NCBI GenBank assembly: GCA_030762175.1
Contig: CM060831.1
Location: 141,209,501-141,273,500 of the forward strand
Length of the DNA stretch: 64,000 nt
Direction: 5' to 3'
Source: Metallyticus violacea
Taxonomy: Eukaryota; Arthropoda; Insecta; Mantodea; Metallyticidae
Part shown: piece by piece, positions 21,613 through 33,199 of the stretch
How positions within the stretch are numbered: the first letter of the stretch is position 1
How the letters are laid out: every line of letters begins with the position of its first letter
Program-made: the position numbers and the translations under genes
Notes under the pieces: model-generated
Database searches by the model: none
What the model was told of the DNA's origin: nothing
The model's input: only the letters and a program-made list of their open reading frames with translations

Positions 21613-22745
21613 GGCTATAAGTTTCCGGTCTTGCCGATAAGGATTATATCTTCACAAAACTCTTATCTGTATCATACCTTATCTGTTAAGAAAATAATTA
21701 CAGCTGTAGCTTCCGCTCCACTATGCTCAGTTGTTCAAATAAGTTACATAAAGAAAGACTTACTCCAAATGAAATTAAACAGCGATTGGACGGTGTATAT
21801 GGGGAAACATCTCCCTCATATTCTACTGTAAAAGAATGGATCGAGAAAGCATTGAAGACGTAGAGCGTGCAGGTCGGCCCTTGGTAGTGCTCACTCCTAA
21901 AAACATCGCTCTTGTGGAAGGAGAAATTATGGAAGATCGGCGGCTCAAAGTTACAGAAATAGCAGCAAGATTGGGCCTTTCTAAAACAACAGTCCTCCGA
22001 ATTATTCACGAACGTTTAAACATGAATAAGGTTAGTGCAAGATGGGTGCCTAGATTTCATCCTCAGTCCAAAAGTCATCTGTTGTCAGGTATTTTTGGAA
22101 CTCTGCCGTGTTAATGAGAGAGAAATTCTGCAAACAATTGTTACAGGAGGTGAAACTATGATCCCATACTATGATTATTTGTCCTAAAGAAAATCAATGA
22201 AGTGGCGTAAACCTGCCAAATCACCGCTTCTAAAGGCCAAGGCCACTCAGTCAACCAAGAAGATAGTGGCCACAAACTTTTGGTAATGTGAACGAATACT
22301 CTTCATTGACTTCAAGGAGAGGAACACCACAGTAAATGGGAGTACTATGCTGGCCTACTGCACAGACTACGTGCTTCCATCAAAGAAAAAGGCGAGGAAA
22401 GCTGAACAGTGGCATGCGCCTTATTCACGACAACGCACCTGTGCACACAGCTCTTGTTGCAAAGGAAGCTGTGAAGAAATATGGCTTCGAGGATCCATCT
22501 CCCAGTGACTATTTCCTCTTCTCAAAACTGAAGAAGGTCCTTCGAGGAAGGAAATTTAAGTGTGACGAAGAAGAGATGGATGCTGTTTATACCCATTTTG
22601 CAGACAAGACTTCTGACTATTTGGGGGAGGGGATTGAAATGTTAATTCAAAGATATGAGAAGTGTATTGTAATACAGGGTAGCTATATTGAAAAACAAAA
22701 TATAGTTCTGGTCTTTATCATACCTAGACAGTAAAGTTATGGGCT
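21613..22745 (+). mobile_element. DD34D mariner, copy 1, inactive
   Basis: The ends are GGCTATAAGTTTCCGG on the left and the complement of AGCCCATAACTTT on the right, each beside TA (21611-21612, 22746-22747). Length is 1133 bp against 1263 bp in copy 3. It shares the terminal and coding sequence of copies 2 and 3. The transposase lies on the plus strand. A deletion near the 5' side removes the start codon region. Confidence 0.88.
21740..22734 (+). pseudogene. Mariner transposase, copy 1
   Basis: Pieces in order: YSTVKEW region, then DRESIEDVERAGRPLVVLTP with VTEIAARLGLSKTTVLRII (helix-turn-helix and linker, 21836-22060). Next is VTGGETMIPYYD at about 22140, where the first catalytic Asp of TGDET has become Gly. 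LIHDNAPVHTALVAKEAV holds the second Asp (about 22405-22465). DPSPSDYFLFSKLKK follows, with loss of about 11 residues before the third Asp. A stop at 22114 and frameshifts separate the pieces. Dead by at least three independent lesions. Confidence 0.88.
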
Positions 22746-22749
22746 TACC

Positions 22750-24460
22750 CTCGTAAACATGACTTTTTAGACAGTATGTCGTGTTCCTGTGAAGGTCTAA
22801 TAGATGACACTATAAACATTTTACCTAAGATTGAATAATATATTTCACTGTGACACACATGAGGATTTGCACACTATGGTTTCCCCCCTACCCGGACTCT
22901 CATTGGTCACTGCAAGAATGTTAAGATATTTTAAAAAGGAGTATTGTCATATATAAAATTGGTAGTGTAAAAGTTAATTTATGTAATAAATAATTTATTT
23001 TAGCACTGATATGCTTGAAGTAAATAAATATATATGAATACGAATATAGCTACTATTACGTAGTTAATAATCACGAGTATTTAGCAATTTGGCGCACTTA
23101 TTACCAGACTTTCATTTGTTAGTTTGCTGTAGTGTAGTAAACGACTCTAGCGGAGATAGTGCGAAATGTAACAAGAACAGAAAATGCACCAACAAGGGGG
23201 AAAAAGCTGTACGTTAAAGGTAATATTATTTTAGTTTTGTTTAAATTACTGCTCAAATATGGGGATTTTGATCAATAGGAAAAGGCCTGTTAAACTACAG
23301 TGAATTTACTAGGCATAACTATATTTTTAAATAATTATTTCTGTATTTTTTAATAATAATGCTTAATTTTACTTAAAAATTGTGTTATTTGGCTATTTTC
23401 CGGGAACTTATTGATGTAAAATTGGCGACAATGATCAACAATCATCGAGCAACGCTATATTTCGTAGTTAAATTACTTTGAAACTCTCATTATATATTTT
23501 AGTAAATTAGAGTCCAGTTTATTGAACCTTATCCTATTTTAGGTGCCTAAGACTGAAGTTTTAGTGGCTGAAGGTCCGATGTCTGGTTGTCAGTAACATT
23601 ATGTCCAAATTCTAATACTCTTGCTAAAATGGTTTAGAACTTGCATGTACTTAAAGTTTCCAAATTAAACACTTGTGACATAGGAAGTGCTTGGTTCCCT
23701 TAATCCTCTTCAACTTTCATGAAAGTCTCCTAAGTTCTTCTTCGTGGTCACCATCAGCTACTTCGAGTTTTCCTTAATCTCTACACGATCTGAAAGCTTT
23801 ACCCTTCAGTGACAGGGAGCCAGAGTCCAAATCCGGGCAATAGGCAAGTCATTCAACAGTTTTTCACTCCCACTTGTATAGTGCTGCGCATGCGCAGTAA
23901 ATTTTCTGCAGGCTAAAGCAACACCATGAAATTATTTTACAGATATTCAAAATGGTTTAATAATTTCTGGACAGGAAGCTTAAACGCTTATAGCCATGTC
24001 ATATTGGAAATAGAGTTTGTTAGTTTTGATATGCTGAATTTGGTCCAAAGGTGCTCTTTCTTTACTCTTCAAGAATCGGTTAGTAATTCACTAATGTACC
24101 TCTTTAAACGATTAATATGTTCGAATATTCCGGAACTCAAACTTAAGGGAGAAAGTATTACTTTGATGGTTAAATTGTAACATTATTTTTGTAGTATAAA
24201 CTTTTTGCTTTTATTTAAAGAAAAATGTTAAAGATGACTCCCTATATAATTCTTTCAGAGATAATCGTAGCTCATGTACAAAGTTTTAATTTAATTTTAT
24301 TTTCTTAGTAAGTAAAAGAGCTTGTGATTTGAAGCACAGACGTTATATGCAATGTACTGTATTATGTGCAAAGTTTATAAAGATAAACAAGGGCAATAAT
24401 TTATCTGAAAGCTAAATGAACATTCATAGGTTAATCTATATGAAACGGGACACTAAGGAA
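22750..24460. other. AT-rich sequence, nothing recognised
   Basis: No gene or clear repeat. AGAGTCCAAATCCGGGC at 23822-23838 is a weak B-box-like sequence without a matching A box. A short open frame at 23926-24180 shows no known motif. Confidence 0.5.
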
Positions 24461-24472
24461 CCTTACAAGCTA

Positions 24473-24751
24473 CCGCCACTCGTAGCCTAGGTCGTTAAGG
24501 CGCGGACTCGTTAGCGGGGTTCGAATCCCACCAGGACCGTCCGCCCTGAGTTTTCTTCCAAGTTTTTCTCAGTTCTCATAAATGGCAAGTGCCGGGAAGG
24601 TACCCTAAACTTAGGCCTGGAACGTTTCCTATCTTTAAAAAAAAATTCATTCACAGTTTATCATTTCATTTCATGTAACACCAGTGTGCATCGCCTGTGG
24701 TTCCCCAGTAGTAAAAACGGGCGTTAAACAACATTAAAAAAAAAAAAAAAA
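24473..24751 (+). repeat. SINE family B
   Basis: Bracketed by TTACAAGCTA (24463-24472) and TTACAAGTTA (24752-24761), a 10-bp target duplication. The head CCTAGGTCGTTAAGGCGCGG lacks a few bases relative to other copies and the B box GGTTCGAATCCCACC is intact. The tail ends GCGTTAAACAACATTAAAAA with a pure A run. Confidence 0.93.
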
Positions 24752-24764
24752 TTACAAGTTAGAT

Positions 24765-27340
24765 TTATTGCCTTGAAAAAAACTAAAACATCATGTTTGA
24801 AAATCGCCATACGTTTTTTGAAGTTACACTCATGTAATTTCATGGCACGCATGCTATACTGGTTGCGTCTCAAGGCGGTTTTAGAGAACGTTATCTATTT
24901 ATGTGCACCTCACAGATGCAAGCAATAGTAACAAAACCATTTTATTTAGCTTCGGTTGTTTAGTTTCACTACAATAATTTTTATAATAAAGATAAATTTT
25001 GACATAGTTTTCGAAAAGTAAGATAGTTATGTATTTATACAGAGCTGAAATATTTTTTCTGTATTTTGTATTGCACTTCCTATAAAAAATCTGAAAGCAA
25101 TAATTGTGTATAAAGTCTAACATTTGAGGTATCTATACGGAAGAATGAAATGTCAGGAAGTTGAAAATGTACTAGTTGTTGGTAAATAGAAAAATTGTCA
25201 TCGATGTATGTGATAAAATGAGAAGGGAGGATATGGCATGGGCAAGAACAGGAACAGTGATATTAGGTGGGGTAAAAGTTGACAAAGAACTGTGTGGAAA
25301 GTAAACAAGGACTTGCTCTGTATATCAGAATGTACAGAAACCGAAGAATGGAGAGAGGAAATATGGAGCAAGTTGCAAGCAGACATTTTGGCATTAAAAG
25401 TGTTTGGCATAAGTAGAAAAGAAATTTTGAATCAGTTTGGAAATTATGTAGGGAAAGTAAGAGAAAAGGGATGGAAGAAAGTGAGCTAGGCAAAGGAAGA
25501 ACTAATGACTGAGAGGAATTAATTGCAACGTTCACTTTATAACACGTTTAGTTAGAGATATGCAACAATCTGAATGTTAGTGTATAGGGTCCTGAAACAA
25601 CAATCACTCATTACAATGTAAATTGTAATTGTAAATGTATAGATATATATAAAATCATACATCCATATCCAAATTGCCCAATTATGTAAATGTGTTGTGC
25701 GTTAAGTATGTCAATTTATATAGCACCTTCAGATTTTGAGATAAAATTATTGAATTTTAGTAAAATTACTCAGTAGCTTAAAGTCCCTCAGGTGGAAAAA
25801 ACAATGAAGCTGCAGAGATAGGAGAATGTAGTTCAAGGAAGGAAGAACATTTCCCTTACCTTGTTCGCATTGTTTAAGCGTAATAAAATAGGAAAAAAAA
25901 AAGTACTTAAACAAAATCTTCCAGGAGCAGCTGCACAGCTTAAGAAGTTAACTCTTTTGGACAGCTGCAGCAGTTGGGATGGGATAAACCCCTTAATAGA
26001 AAAACACAAAACAAGCTGCAGCGAAGCTGGGCACAAAGAGGATGAGTAAACGTTCTCTGGGAAGCAAAGGGATAGAGAAAAAAGTTGATAACACAGGTTA
26101 GAATAGAAGTACAAAAATCGGAAGGAAACCGACTTTTCGGAATTACACGAATACAAGTAGATTAACCCAGTTGGGATAGACAACATTTTTGACGTTGAAT
26201 CACTGCAGAGCATACAACAGGCTTAGCAGAGAGCTGGTTTGCAAAGTAGATGAATTGTGTACTTAACATTTGGTTTCCATGGCGTTTAATTACTATCAGT
26301 GATAGTAGTTATGCCCTCTAAACATACTACATTTATCGTACAAATGTGTTTTAATACGTTTGCTACAGTTAGTTCCAGCTCCGAAATAAATTGCACGCTA
26401 CGACCGGGAATCGAACCACTAGCTTCCGCTATACATCTACTTTGAAACCTTGCATGTGCATCTGAGATAAGAATTTGGTAAATTTTAACTGTAGCATAAT
26501 ATACTCTATACTTGTACATATATAAGAAAAATGTTTAGGACATAAAAATAAATCGACTAAAGTTTAGTGTAAAAAGTTCAAAAAAGATGTGTAGTGGCCT
26601 TAAAATGCATGGGTTTAACTCCCAAAAAACAACATAAAACAGAAATATATTAAAATAACCTTCAACATCTTATACATGTCATATGCTCAGTAGTTTAGAA
26701 GTTAAAAATGACAGATTTCTACATGCAGGAGAAATATATACATGTTTGAAATGACAACGTTCCAACAGCATTGTTTTTTTTATCAATCATATGCTTGTGC
26801 TTGGTATATTTTGAAGTTATATATGATAATTTATAAAGCTAGGAAGTGTTACACTAGAATGAAAGTAGAGAATACACTAGAGTCTCGATTATCTCGCACT
26901 TGTTATCCGACATTCCGTATTATCCGTCAGTGATAATGGAAGACTGAAATTTTCCTTTCATTGGGACATAGATGCTGCAGTATCCTATATGTACTGGTCG
27001 TTGGGTAAAAAGACATTTAAAACTTAAGTTTTTGCTGGCTACTACGGATAGCATCGTCAGTGGACTGAAGTATTTTCGTCAGAAAGTTAAGTTCACTGCA
27101 TTTACTTCTTCTTTCGAGTTATAAGACACCAAAGGAAGAAGTCAATTTCGCTTTATCAGGTTCTTATTTATGCTTGTGATCGTGGACAGCCAGCGGCGAC
27201 TCGCGGAAGTATAAACCGGGAGTACAAAACTTTACTATTGTACCAATATATATTTTGCAAGCTTCTAGAATCTTATAACTAGAATTAACACCCGTGCGTG
27301 GTGGCTGAATATGCATTACAGAAAAAGGGAAAGAGAGAGA
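24765..27340. other. Mostly AT-rich unique sequence
   Basis: No supported gene. Open frames at 25198-25535 and 25833-26213 carry no recognisable domain and lack codon structure. A tRNA-like B box occurs on the minus strand near 26405. A short stretch near 27030-27060 resembles the motif of the repeat at 35318-35552. Confidence 0.45.
26385..26470 (-). repeat. tRNA-like B-box-bearing repeat fragment
   Basis: On the minus strand, GTGGTTCGATTCCCGGTCGT contains a perfect B box (complement of 26405-26417). The preceding 50 bases do not make a good A box or anticodon arm. Likely an old SINE head of a third family or a tRNA pseudogene. Confidence 0.35.
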
Positions 27341-27346
27341 GAGATT

Positions 27347-27517
27347 TGTTTTTATTTATTTATTTTATTTATGGACGCTCTTTAACATCTCAGGTCATTA
27401 GCGTCCCATATTCCGGGCGTGAAACGGCCGACATATTTTGCCTCAGAGGCCTCTTCTTTCAGGCTTGAGTTCTTTTTCGTGCCGTAAATGTAAAGTCGTG
27501 GGTCCCGTGTCGTACAT
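27347..27517 (-). repeat. SINE family A 3' part with a small internal inversion
   Basis: The reverse copy starts with the tail complement (TATTTATGGACGCTCTTTAA) and runs normally to GTGCCGTAAATG at about 27490. The next block (27491-27517, TAAAGTCGTGGGTCCCGTG onward) is in plus orientation instead of its complement. That block equals the family sequence which should continue there, but flipped. The tRNA head is missing. Confidence 0.75.
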
Positions 27518-27656
27518 GAGTTCTGTTTCTGTAGAAATGTACGGATGAGTTCCTGTAGATTCCTGACTGTAATTAAAGGATCTTGTATGGTGCTATGAAA
27601 AGCAGAAAAATGGAAGTGTTTAGTTTAAGTAAGGTGTAACTAAAGTCTCTCTCTCT

Positions 27657-27706
27657 CACCCAAGATTGCGGATTCAAACCCGGCCAGGATCGATGGATTT
27701 TTTCGA
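27657..27706 (+). repeat. SINE family A head fragment
   Basis: CACCCAAGATTGCGGATTC and AAACCCGGCCAGGATCGATGG with GATTTTTTCG match the B-box half of the family A head in plus orientation. It abuts directly the repeat arm that starts at about 27707. Confidence 0.75.
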
Positions 27707-28015
27707 TAGCTTGAGTGTATCTAATTTGATATTCCCGATGCCTAGTGAGAACACCTCCGGAAGAAGTGGAGACCAGGGAGACAGAGTGACGACCAGAATC
27801 ACCGTTCGTGAAGTGGGATATCAAACCCAAACCAATGAGCAACAAACCTAAGGTTGCTCGCAGCTGTGACCTCTTTCACCTGTTGTCTGCAGTTCAGTAC
27901 CAGCATAACTTCATTCTGATTTTAGTGCTTAGAAATTCCACCGGCTACTGGTTAGGGACTTCGGGCAGAAAGTATTTAACTAAATTAGATGTGAGCTAAT
28001 TTGTACAAAAACATT
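27707..28015 (+). repeat. Two-arm dispersed repeat, copy 1
   Basis: Arm 1 (about 27707-27825: TTGAGTGTATCTAATTTGAT to TTCGTGAAGTGGGATATC) and arm 2 (about 27835-28015: AATGAGCAACAAACCTAAGG to GAGCTAATTTGTACAAAAAC) lie in the same orientation. Both arms recur at 32557-32915, but there arm 2 is inverted and placed first. The class of element is unknown. The open frame across it shows no known domain. Confidence 0.7.
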
Positions 28016-28067
28016 GTTTCAAATGTAATATTGTATTGATATTGAAATTACTGCAAAGATTACTATA

Positions 28068-28070
<3 letters not shown>

Positions 28071-28099
<29 letters not shown>
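28071..28099. repeat. (TA)n microsatellite
   Basis: A pure TA run of about 14 units. Confidence 0.95.
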
Positions 28100-28104
28100 G
28101 ACTA

Positions 28105-31100
28105 TTTGCATTAATAATTATCTAATAGTTTTTTAAAATACATTTCAATAGAAGCATAAATTGGAGTATTCACGTTGTAGAAACATGGAAGTAAAATTTT
28201 TCATTAATAAGATTTAAAAAGAATTAACAATTTCCTTCCGTTTTCCCTGAAAAAGATACTTGTAAAAACGCCTCACTTCTATTACTGCGATGTTTTGTTT
28301 ACTGACCTCAGGAAGCTTCAACGTGCTGATAGTGTTCGCCGATATGCTAAAGGTTTATAATAACGGTTTATTTTATAACAACAAAAAACAAAATATTTTA
28401 CACATTCCGCAGTGAAACACAATCTGGAAAAAGTATACATGATTTAAAAGTTTTAAACCCAGTTCTTTCTAAATATAATTTTATTGGCTTAATCACACGG
28501 AGTAATTTTTACATTCCTCGTCATCTCAGACTCTGGTTCCACTTTTTAAATGAAAATTCTGAAACAGTTCTACAACAGTGAAATACTCCTTGCCTGGTCA
28601 TTCTTATAAGGGAATACAGTCCACACAGTTCAGAAGAGAAAGCTATAAAAGTAGTGAATCTTTGGACATAGTGCAATTTCTTTAAAAAAAATATTTCGAG
28701 TTATACAAGTTAATTAAGTAAATTAGTTTTAGAGTTCAAGGCCTTCTATTTTAACATCTTAATGTTATTTTGCAAGATGGCTTCAATCTCTAAAATATCA
28801 AATGTGCAGAAGTTTACAACCCGAAAGAAGAGGTAATTGCAGTGAACTTAATATTTTTTGTTAAAATATATACGATGCTTGCCGTAGTAGCCAGCAAAAG
28901 ATTAAGCTTTAAATTCCTTTTAAATCAACGACCAAAGCAAAATATTCTGACAATGATTACGTTTAATAATAACAACGTTAGCCATAAAAACAGAAAATGT
29001 CATAACCGGTCAAATTTCAGGCCTTACTGAAGTATCGCAAAAGTCAATGAAAAAGTTTTAGATAAAAACAAATGTTTAAGAGTAGTGGTAAAATGCAAAC
29101 CACATAAGATAAGCAGTACTGTTCTGACCTACTGCTTACTACACCATAATTGTACTGTATTTCTCACAAAATTTCATAGTCATGTTCCGATTAAGATGAT
29201 TAAAAATATGAATAAATATTTAAAACATATAATTTATATTGTCACATTTTAAAAGATAACAAAAATATATAAAACAATATTAAGTGCTCTATATTGGTAA
29301 TACATTACTAGTAATTTTATATTATTATACAAAATTTAAGGTAGAAACTTTCATTAATATGATACTTAATATTCTATGAATGCAAAGCTTCAAACTGCAA
29401 CTCTATTTTAATACAGCATATTAGCTAAACTATTATCAGTGTCAAATAAAAGAATTTAAAGTCACGAAAGATAAAATATTTTGCCATACGCATTGTTTAT
29501 GTCCAAAAGGTGTCACTACCTACGATATCCAGGTATGAGGATTAGCTCTGCGTTATTTTAACACCTGAAAGGTATTTTTACAGTTATTACACTCTCGTTT
29601 GGCTAGGAAGTTCGGAGGAAATTTGTTATATTCACCAAATCAGATGATAAATTTATAACATTATTCTAGTATATCAAATAGAATTACAATTAATACTATC
29701 TGATGTATCGTAGCTGCCTTACATGTTCTTAAACTGTTCCCGCCGAGTGGTAGAAGATGTGACACCGTTAAGTCCGACCTGCTTGGTAGTCTCTCTGGAA
29801 GTGATTAACTGTTCGCGTTTCCGATGCTTTCTTTAGTTGAGGGGAACTCCAAACCACCAATCATTTTAAACCATAAGACCGCTTGTTCCCATAAATGTCT
29901 AAGTAACGGACAATTAATCGTCACTTTTAAGTAACGCGTATTTTCCCGCAACAGTTCTAAATCAATATAAAAAAATGCATGTGCCAAAATATTTTTGTAC
30001 TTCAAAGCGTAAGTGTAAATTTCTCAAAAGTAATATTCTAAGGCCACCATATGGAAACATTGAATGCAGCTTTTATACAGGGTGGTTATTTGAGTTACGG
30101 GCCTGAAAATCGCTGCTGCGTACTGAAATAAGTCAGTCGCCAAGGCCGTATAATTCATGTGGAATGTAATTATTATGGGGGAGGCTTTGTCACCGAATGT
30201 TGTTATTGGGTGGTTATTGTGGATGAGTTGTATGTCCCCATGTCCACTACATAAATAAAGTCTGGAAGAACTAATTTTTATGTACGAAACATGTATGAAA
30301 AAGGTTTCTTTCAGAGAAGTGATATTTAGGTTTATATTGATACTTCTAATATAAACTACATTCGATAATTTTATGCACCGTATTAATTGATGAAATATTT
30401 TAATCCGTTAATCGTAGTAAAGTAGAGATCGACCAATCATACCACAGCACTACCATTTATATTAACACTATTGTTAAACAATGCACGCCATGTTTATAGC
30501 TATTGTGTAGAAAATATGTTAATTTTTTTCCTGAATTATCAATCTGGAGGAAAGTAGAATTGCCTTGTAGATATTTTAACTGTAAGTCACATATCTCGCT
30601 TTTCCCCGATTTCATCCCCCCAAGGGATTTGGAAGATACGGAACGAGGTGAGAAATGCCACGTCCAGTTATCTCAGTTTGATATCAAGGGTTTTAGGCAT
30701 GCCGAGCACGAATATGACAGTTCTTTTGAGTTCATACTAAGGGCTCCCTCTCACTTCAGAACCGAAGTAAACCTAACGGAACTGAAGCATACTCGTGCAC
30801 GTGGAGCGTCAGAAAATGGATCGCTAAATAGAACTAGCTCGTTTATATGGAGGGGGTAGAGAGAAGAAACAAATAACGGATAAAAAATCGGAAAATGTTG
30901 CATACATAACACATTTTTAACAAGAGATCTGCGTGGTGAATTTCGGACCCAACAATTTCCTGCTGCGAGGGTGAAGTAACATTTATGCAATCTTTTCATC
31001 AAAGTTGAAACTAAAATTCTGAATTCATGACATTTTTAACAAGAGATACTAATGTTGAATTTTGTACACATTTAATTTGCTAATTTTGCTCCAGATATTA

Positions 31101-31210
31101 TCACGGGGTAATTATTGTAGTAATATTTATGACTATCATCTTGTAGATGCGGATATTTATTAAGCTATTATTTTTTATTTGTTCATTCTTTAATCTGTAT
31201 ATCGAGAGTA
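28105..31210. other. AT-rich sequence, no supported gene
   Basis: No gene family recognised. An imperfect tandem duplication shares ACATTTTTAACAAGAGAT at 30911 and 31030 (119 bp apart). The minus-strand frame at 29805-30005 and the plus-strand frame at 30503-30859 show no identifiable domain. Confidence 0.45.

Positions 31211-31213
<3 letters not shown>

Positions 31214-31246
<33 letters not shown>
31214..31246. repeat. (TA)n microsatellite at the edge of element D copy 3
   Basis: An uninterrupted TA run of about 16 units directly replaces the expected terminal repeat of element D copy 3. It may have grown from the TATACA of that end. Confidence 0.9.
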
Positions 31247-31247
<1 letters not shown>

Positions 31248-31965
31248 TTTCACAGTAGATATCTATTTAATATATTTCAAAATTGAACCGAAAAACAACA
31301 GTAATGTGTAGTATGATGTTCTGTAAACAGATGTGACTCACACACATTATGATAGCGTTGCTACGTGACAAGTAAATCAACAAGGAACAAATGAATCCAT
31401 GATTATCGTATGATGTTCTGTAAACAGACGTGATTCACATTACGTTATGCTAGCGTTGCTACAACAAAATGGAGCCAAGATTATCGTTTGAACAGCGGAA
31501 AGCAATTTTGAAGTGGTATTGGAAAACCGAGAATATTGTTGAAGCTCAAAGTCAATGAAGACGTGTGTACAGAACAAAACGCCAACGCGGATAACAATTG
31601 TACGCATTCGAGACAAATTTGAGACTCGTGGTACCGTATGCGATGTTCACAAGGGCAGATCTGGGAGACCACACAGCAACAAGCCCCGCGTCCTCGGCAT
31701 TGTATAGGACGAAGAGGTCCAATTGAGTTTCTACCGCGTTCTCCGGATCTAACTCTTAGACTTCTACCCATGGGGAACTCTTAAGGATACCGTAGAAAAC
31801 CAGCTACACTGGCAGCACTTGGGGAAGAAATTGAAACGGCATGCGCTGCAATTGCTGAGGACACTTTCGCAAACTTTGCTCAATCAGTAGTTCAACGTAC
31901 TCAGAAGTGTAGACGCCGATAGTGGGCATTTTGAGCAACTATGGTAACTGTAAAAGTTTAAGATT
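31247..31965 (+). mobile_element. Element D copy 3, ends lost
   Basis: Begins CTTTCACAGTAGATATCTAT, about 20 bp inside the usual terminus. It carries the duplicated TGTAAACAGATGTGACTCAC motif and a transposase N-terminus from about 31470 (LSFEQRKAILKWYWKTENI). The C-terminal part includes the complement-type TTTCTACCGCGTTCTCCGGA block. It stops matching at about 31965. A 35-bp piece of the element's own interior follows in inverted orientation (31971-32005). Central catalytic coding is missing. Confidence 0.8.
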
Positions 31966-32556
31966 AATGGTTGATTATCTGTCACGTAGCAAAGTCATAA
32001 TGTATGTCGGTCATCCTCTATTAGCCGAACGTATAAAACCATTCAATGTGCAACACTGCAGTCTAGCCTCCAATAAATAAATTCCTGCGTTGTTTTTAAA
32101 TTGCACTTCAAATGTTCGTTTACCTCGAAAACTCACGATCACTTACGACTGTTCACCACGAAAATTGTAACCATAATAGGGAAAATGCTGCTAAACACAT
32201 CAACTCCACCCTCTGCATCTATGACTAGCCAGATCAGGCATTGTGTTACATGCAGGCAAAAAATTAAACTTTAACAAGCGTTAGAAATAAAACTGCAAGA
32301 TAAAAGAAATTCAATCTTCATAAGTGAAATTAAAATAAGTAAATAATCGGATCAAGCTTACGACTTCCTGCCCCACTAACTTGCTTAAAGTTTCAGAAAC
32401 AAAATTTGTACGTTTTTGGTTAAGTTAATTTCCATAAAAAGAACTAAAAGAAACTAAAAACATTAGACTTGAAACGATAAGAGTAGTTGTAAAAATAGAA
32501 ACACTTTATAGGTAATGAATTCTGTTTTATCGGTGTGTACTGGTCGTCCCTATTTG

Positions 32557-32915
32557 TTTTTGTACAAATTAGCTCACATCTAATTTAGTTAAATACTTTC
32601 TGCCCGAAGTCCCTGAACAGTAGCCGTTGGAATTTCTAAGCACTAAAATCAGAATGAAGTTATGCTGGTACTGAACTGCAGACAACAGGTGAAAGAGGTC
32701 ACAGCTGCGAGCAATCTTAGGTTTGTTGCTCATTGGTTCTCGTTTACCTGTAGGGTTGTAGCTCATAGCTCGTGTTCGTGCTTTAGTTATATTGATAGTT
32801 TGAGTGTATCTAATTTGATATTCCCGATGCCTACTGAGAACACCTCCGGAAGAAATGGAGACCAGGGAGACACCAGACGACCAGAATCACCGTTCGTGAA
32901 GTGGGGTATCAAACA
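32557..32915 (-). repeat. Two-arm dispersed repeat, copy 2 (arms rearranged)
   Basis: Arm 2 is present in reverse (32557-32745, complement of the 27835-28015 arm). Arm 1 is then in forward orientation (about 32795-32915), the two separated by about 50 bp. Compared with copy 1, one arm has been inverted relative to the other, making a head-to-head arrangement. Confidence 0.7.
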
Positions 32916-33126
32916 TGTTTCCAGGTAGAACACCCAGACGCCGATGAAGCAACCTCCCAGTAGTTATAGCCCCTTTGAAAGTCCTCTTCCCTACCAGACG
33001 TAGTGGCAGGCACATTTTCCAAAGCCACCATCACATCTCTTGAGCTCATCTCATCCTCATACTTTCGACCTTATAACACAACCAAAAGTAGCTCTCGAAA
33101 TAATGAACACACACTTCAGCTGAAGG

Positions 33127-33190
33127 TGGGATTCGAACCCAGAATTCCTCAGGAGAATCAGAGCATTACGCTATAACAGTCAAATTACGG
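33127..33190 (-). repeat. tRNA-like SINE head fragment
   Basis: On the minus strand, GGGTTCGAATCCCACC gives a perfect B box (complement of 33128-33140). It is preceded about 40 nt upstream by TTATAGCGTAATGCTCTG, an A-box-like stretch. The body to its left shows no similarity to families A or B. Confidence 0.45.
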
Positions 33191-33199
33191 GGGCGCACT

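Noticed and set aside
23822..23838. B-box-like AGAGTCCAAATCCGGGC
   Set aside because: No A box at tRNA spacing and no similarity to the SINE families here.
25833..26213. 126-residue minus-strand and 62-residue plus-strand frames
   Set aside because: No recognisable domain, no splice context and poor codon structure on either strand.
29805..30005. 66-residue minus-strand frame with NCPLLRHLW resembling a retrotransposon C-terminal knuckle
   Set aside because: Only one cysteine-like position fits. Too short and no flanking support.
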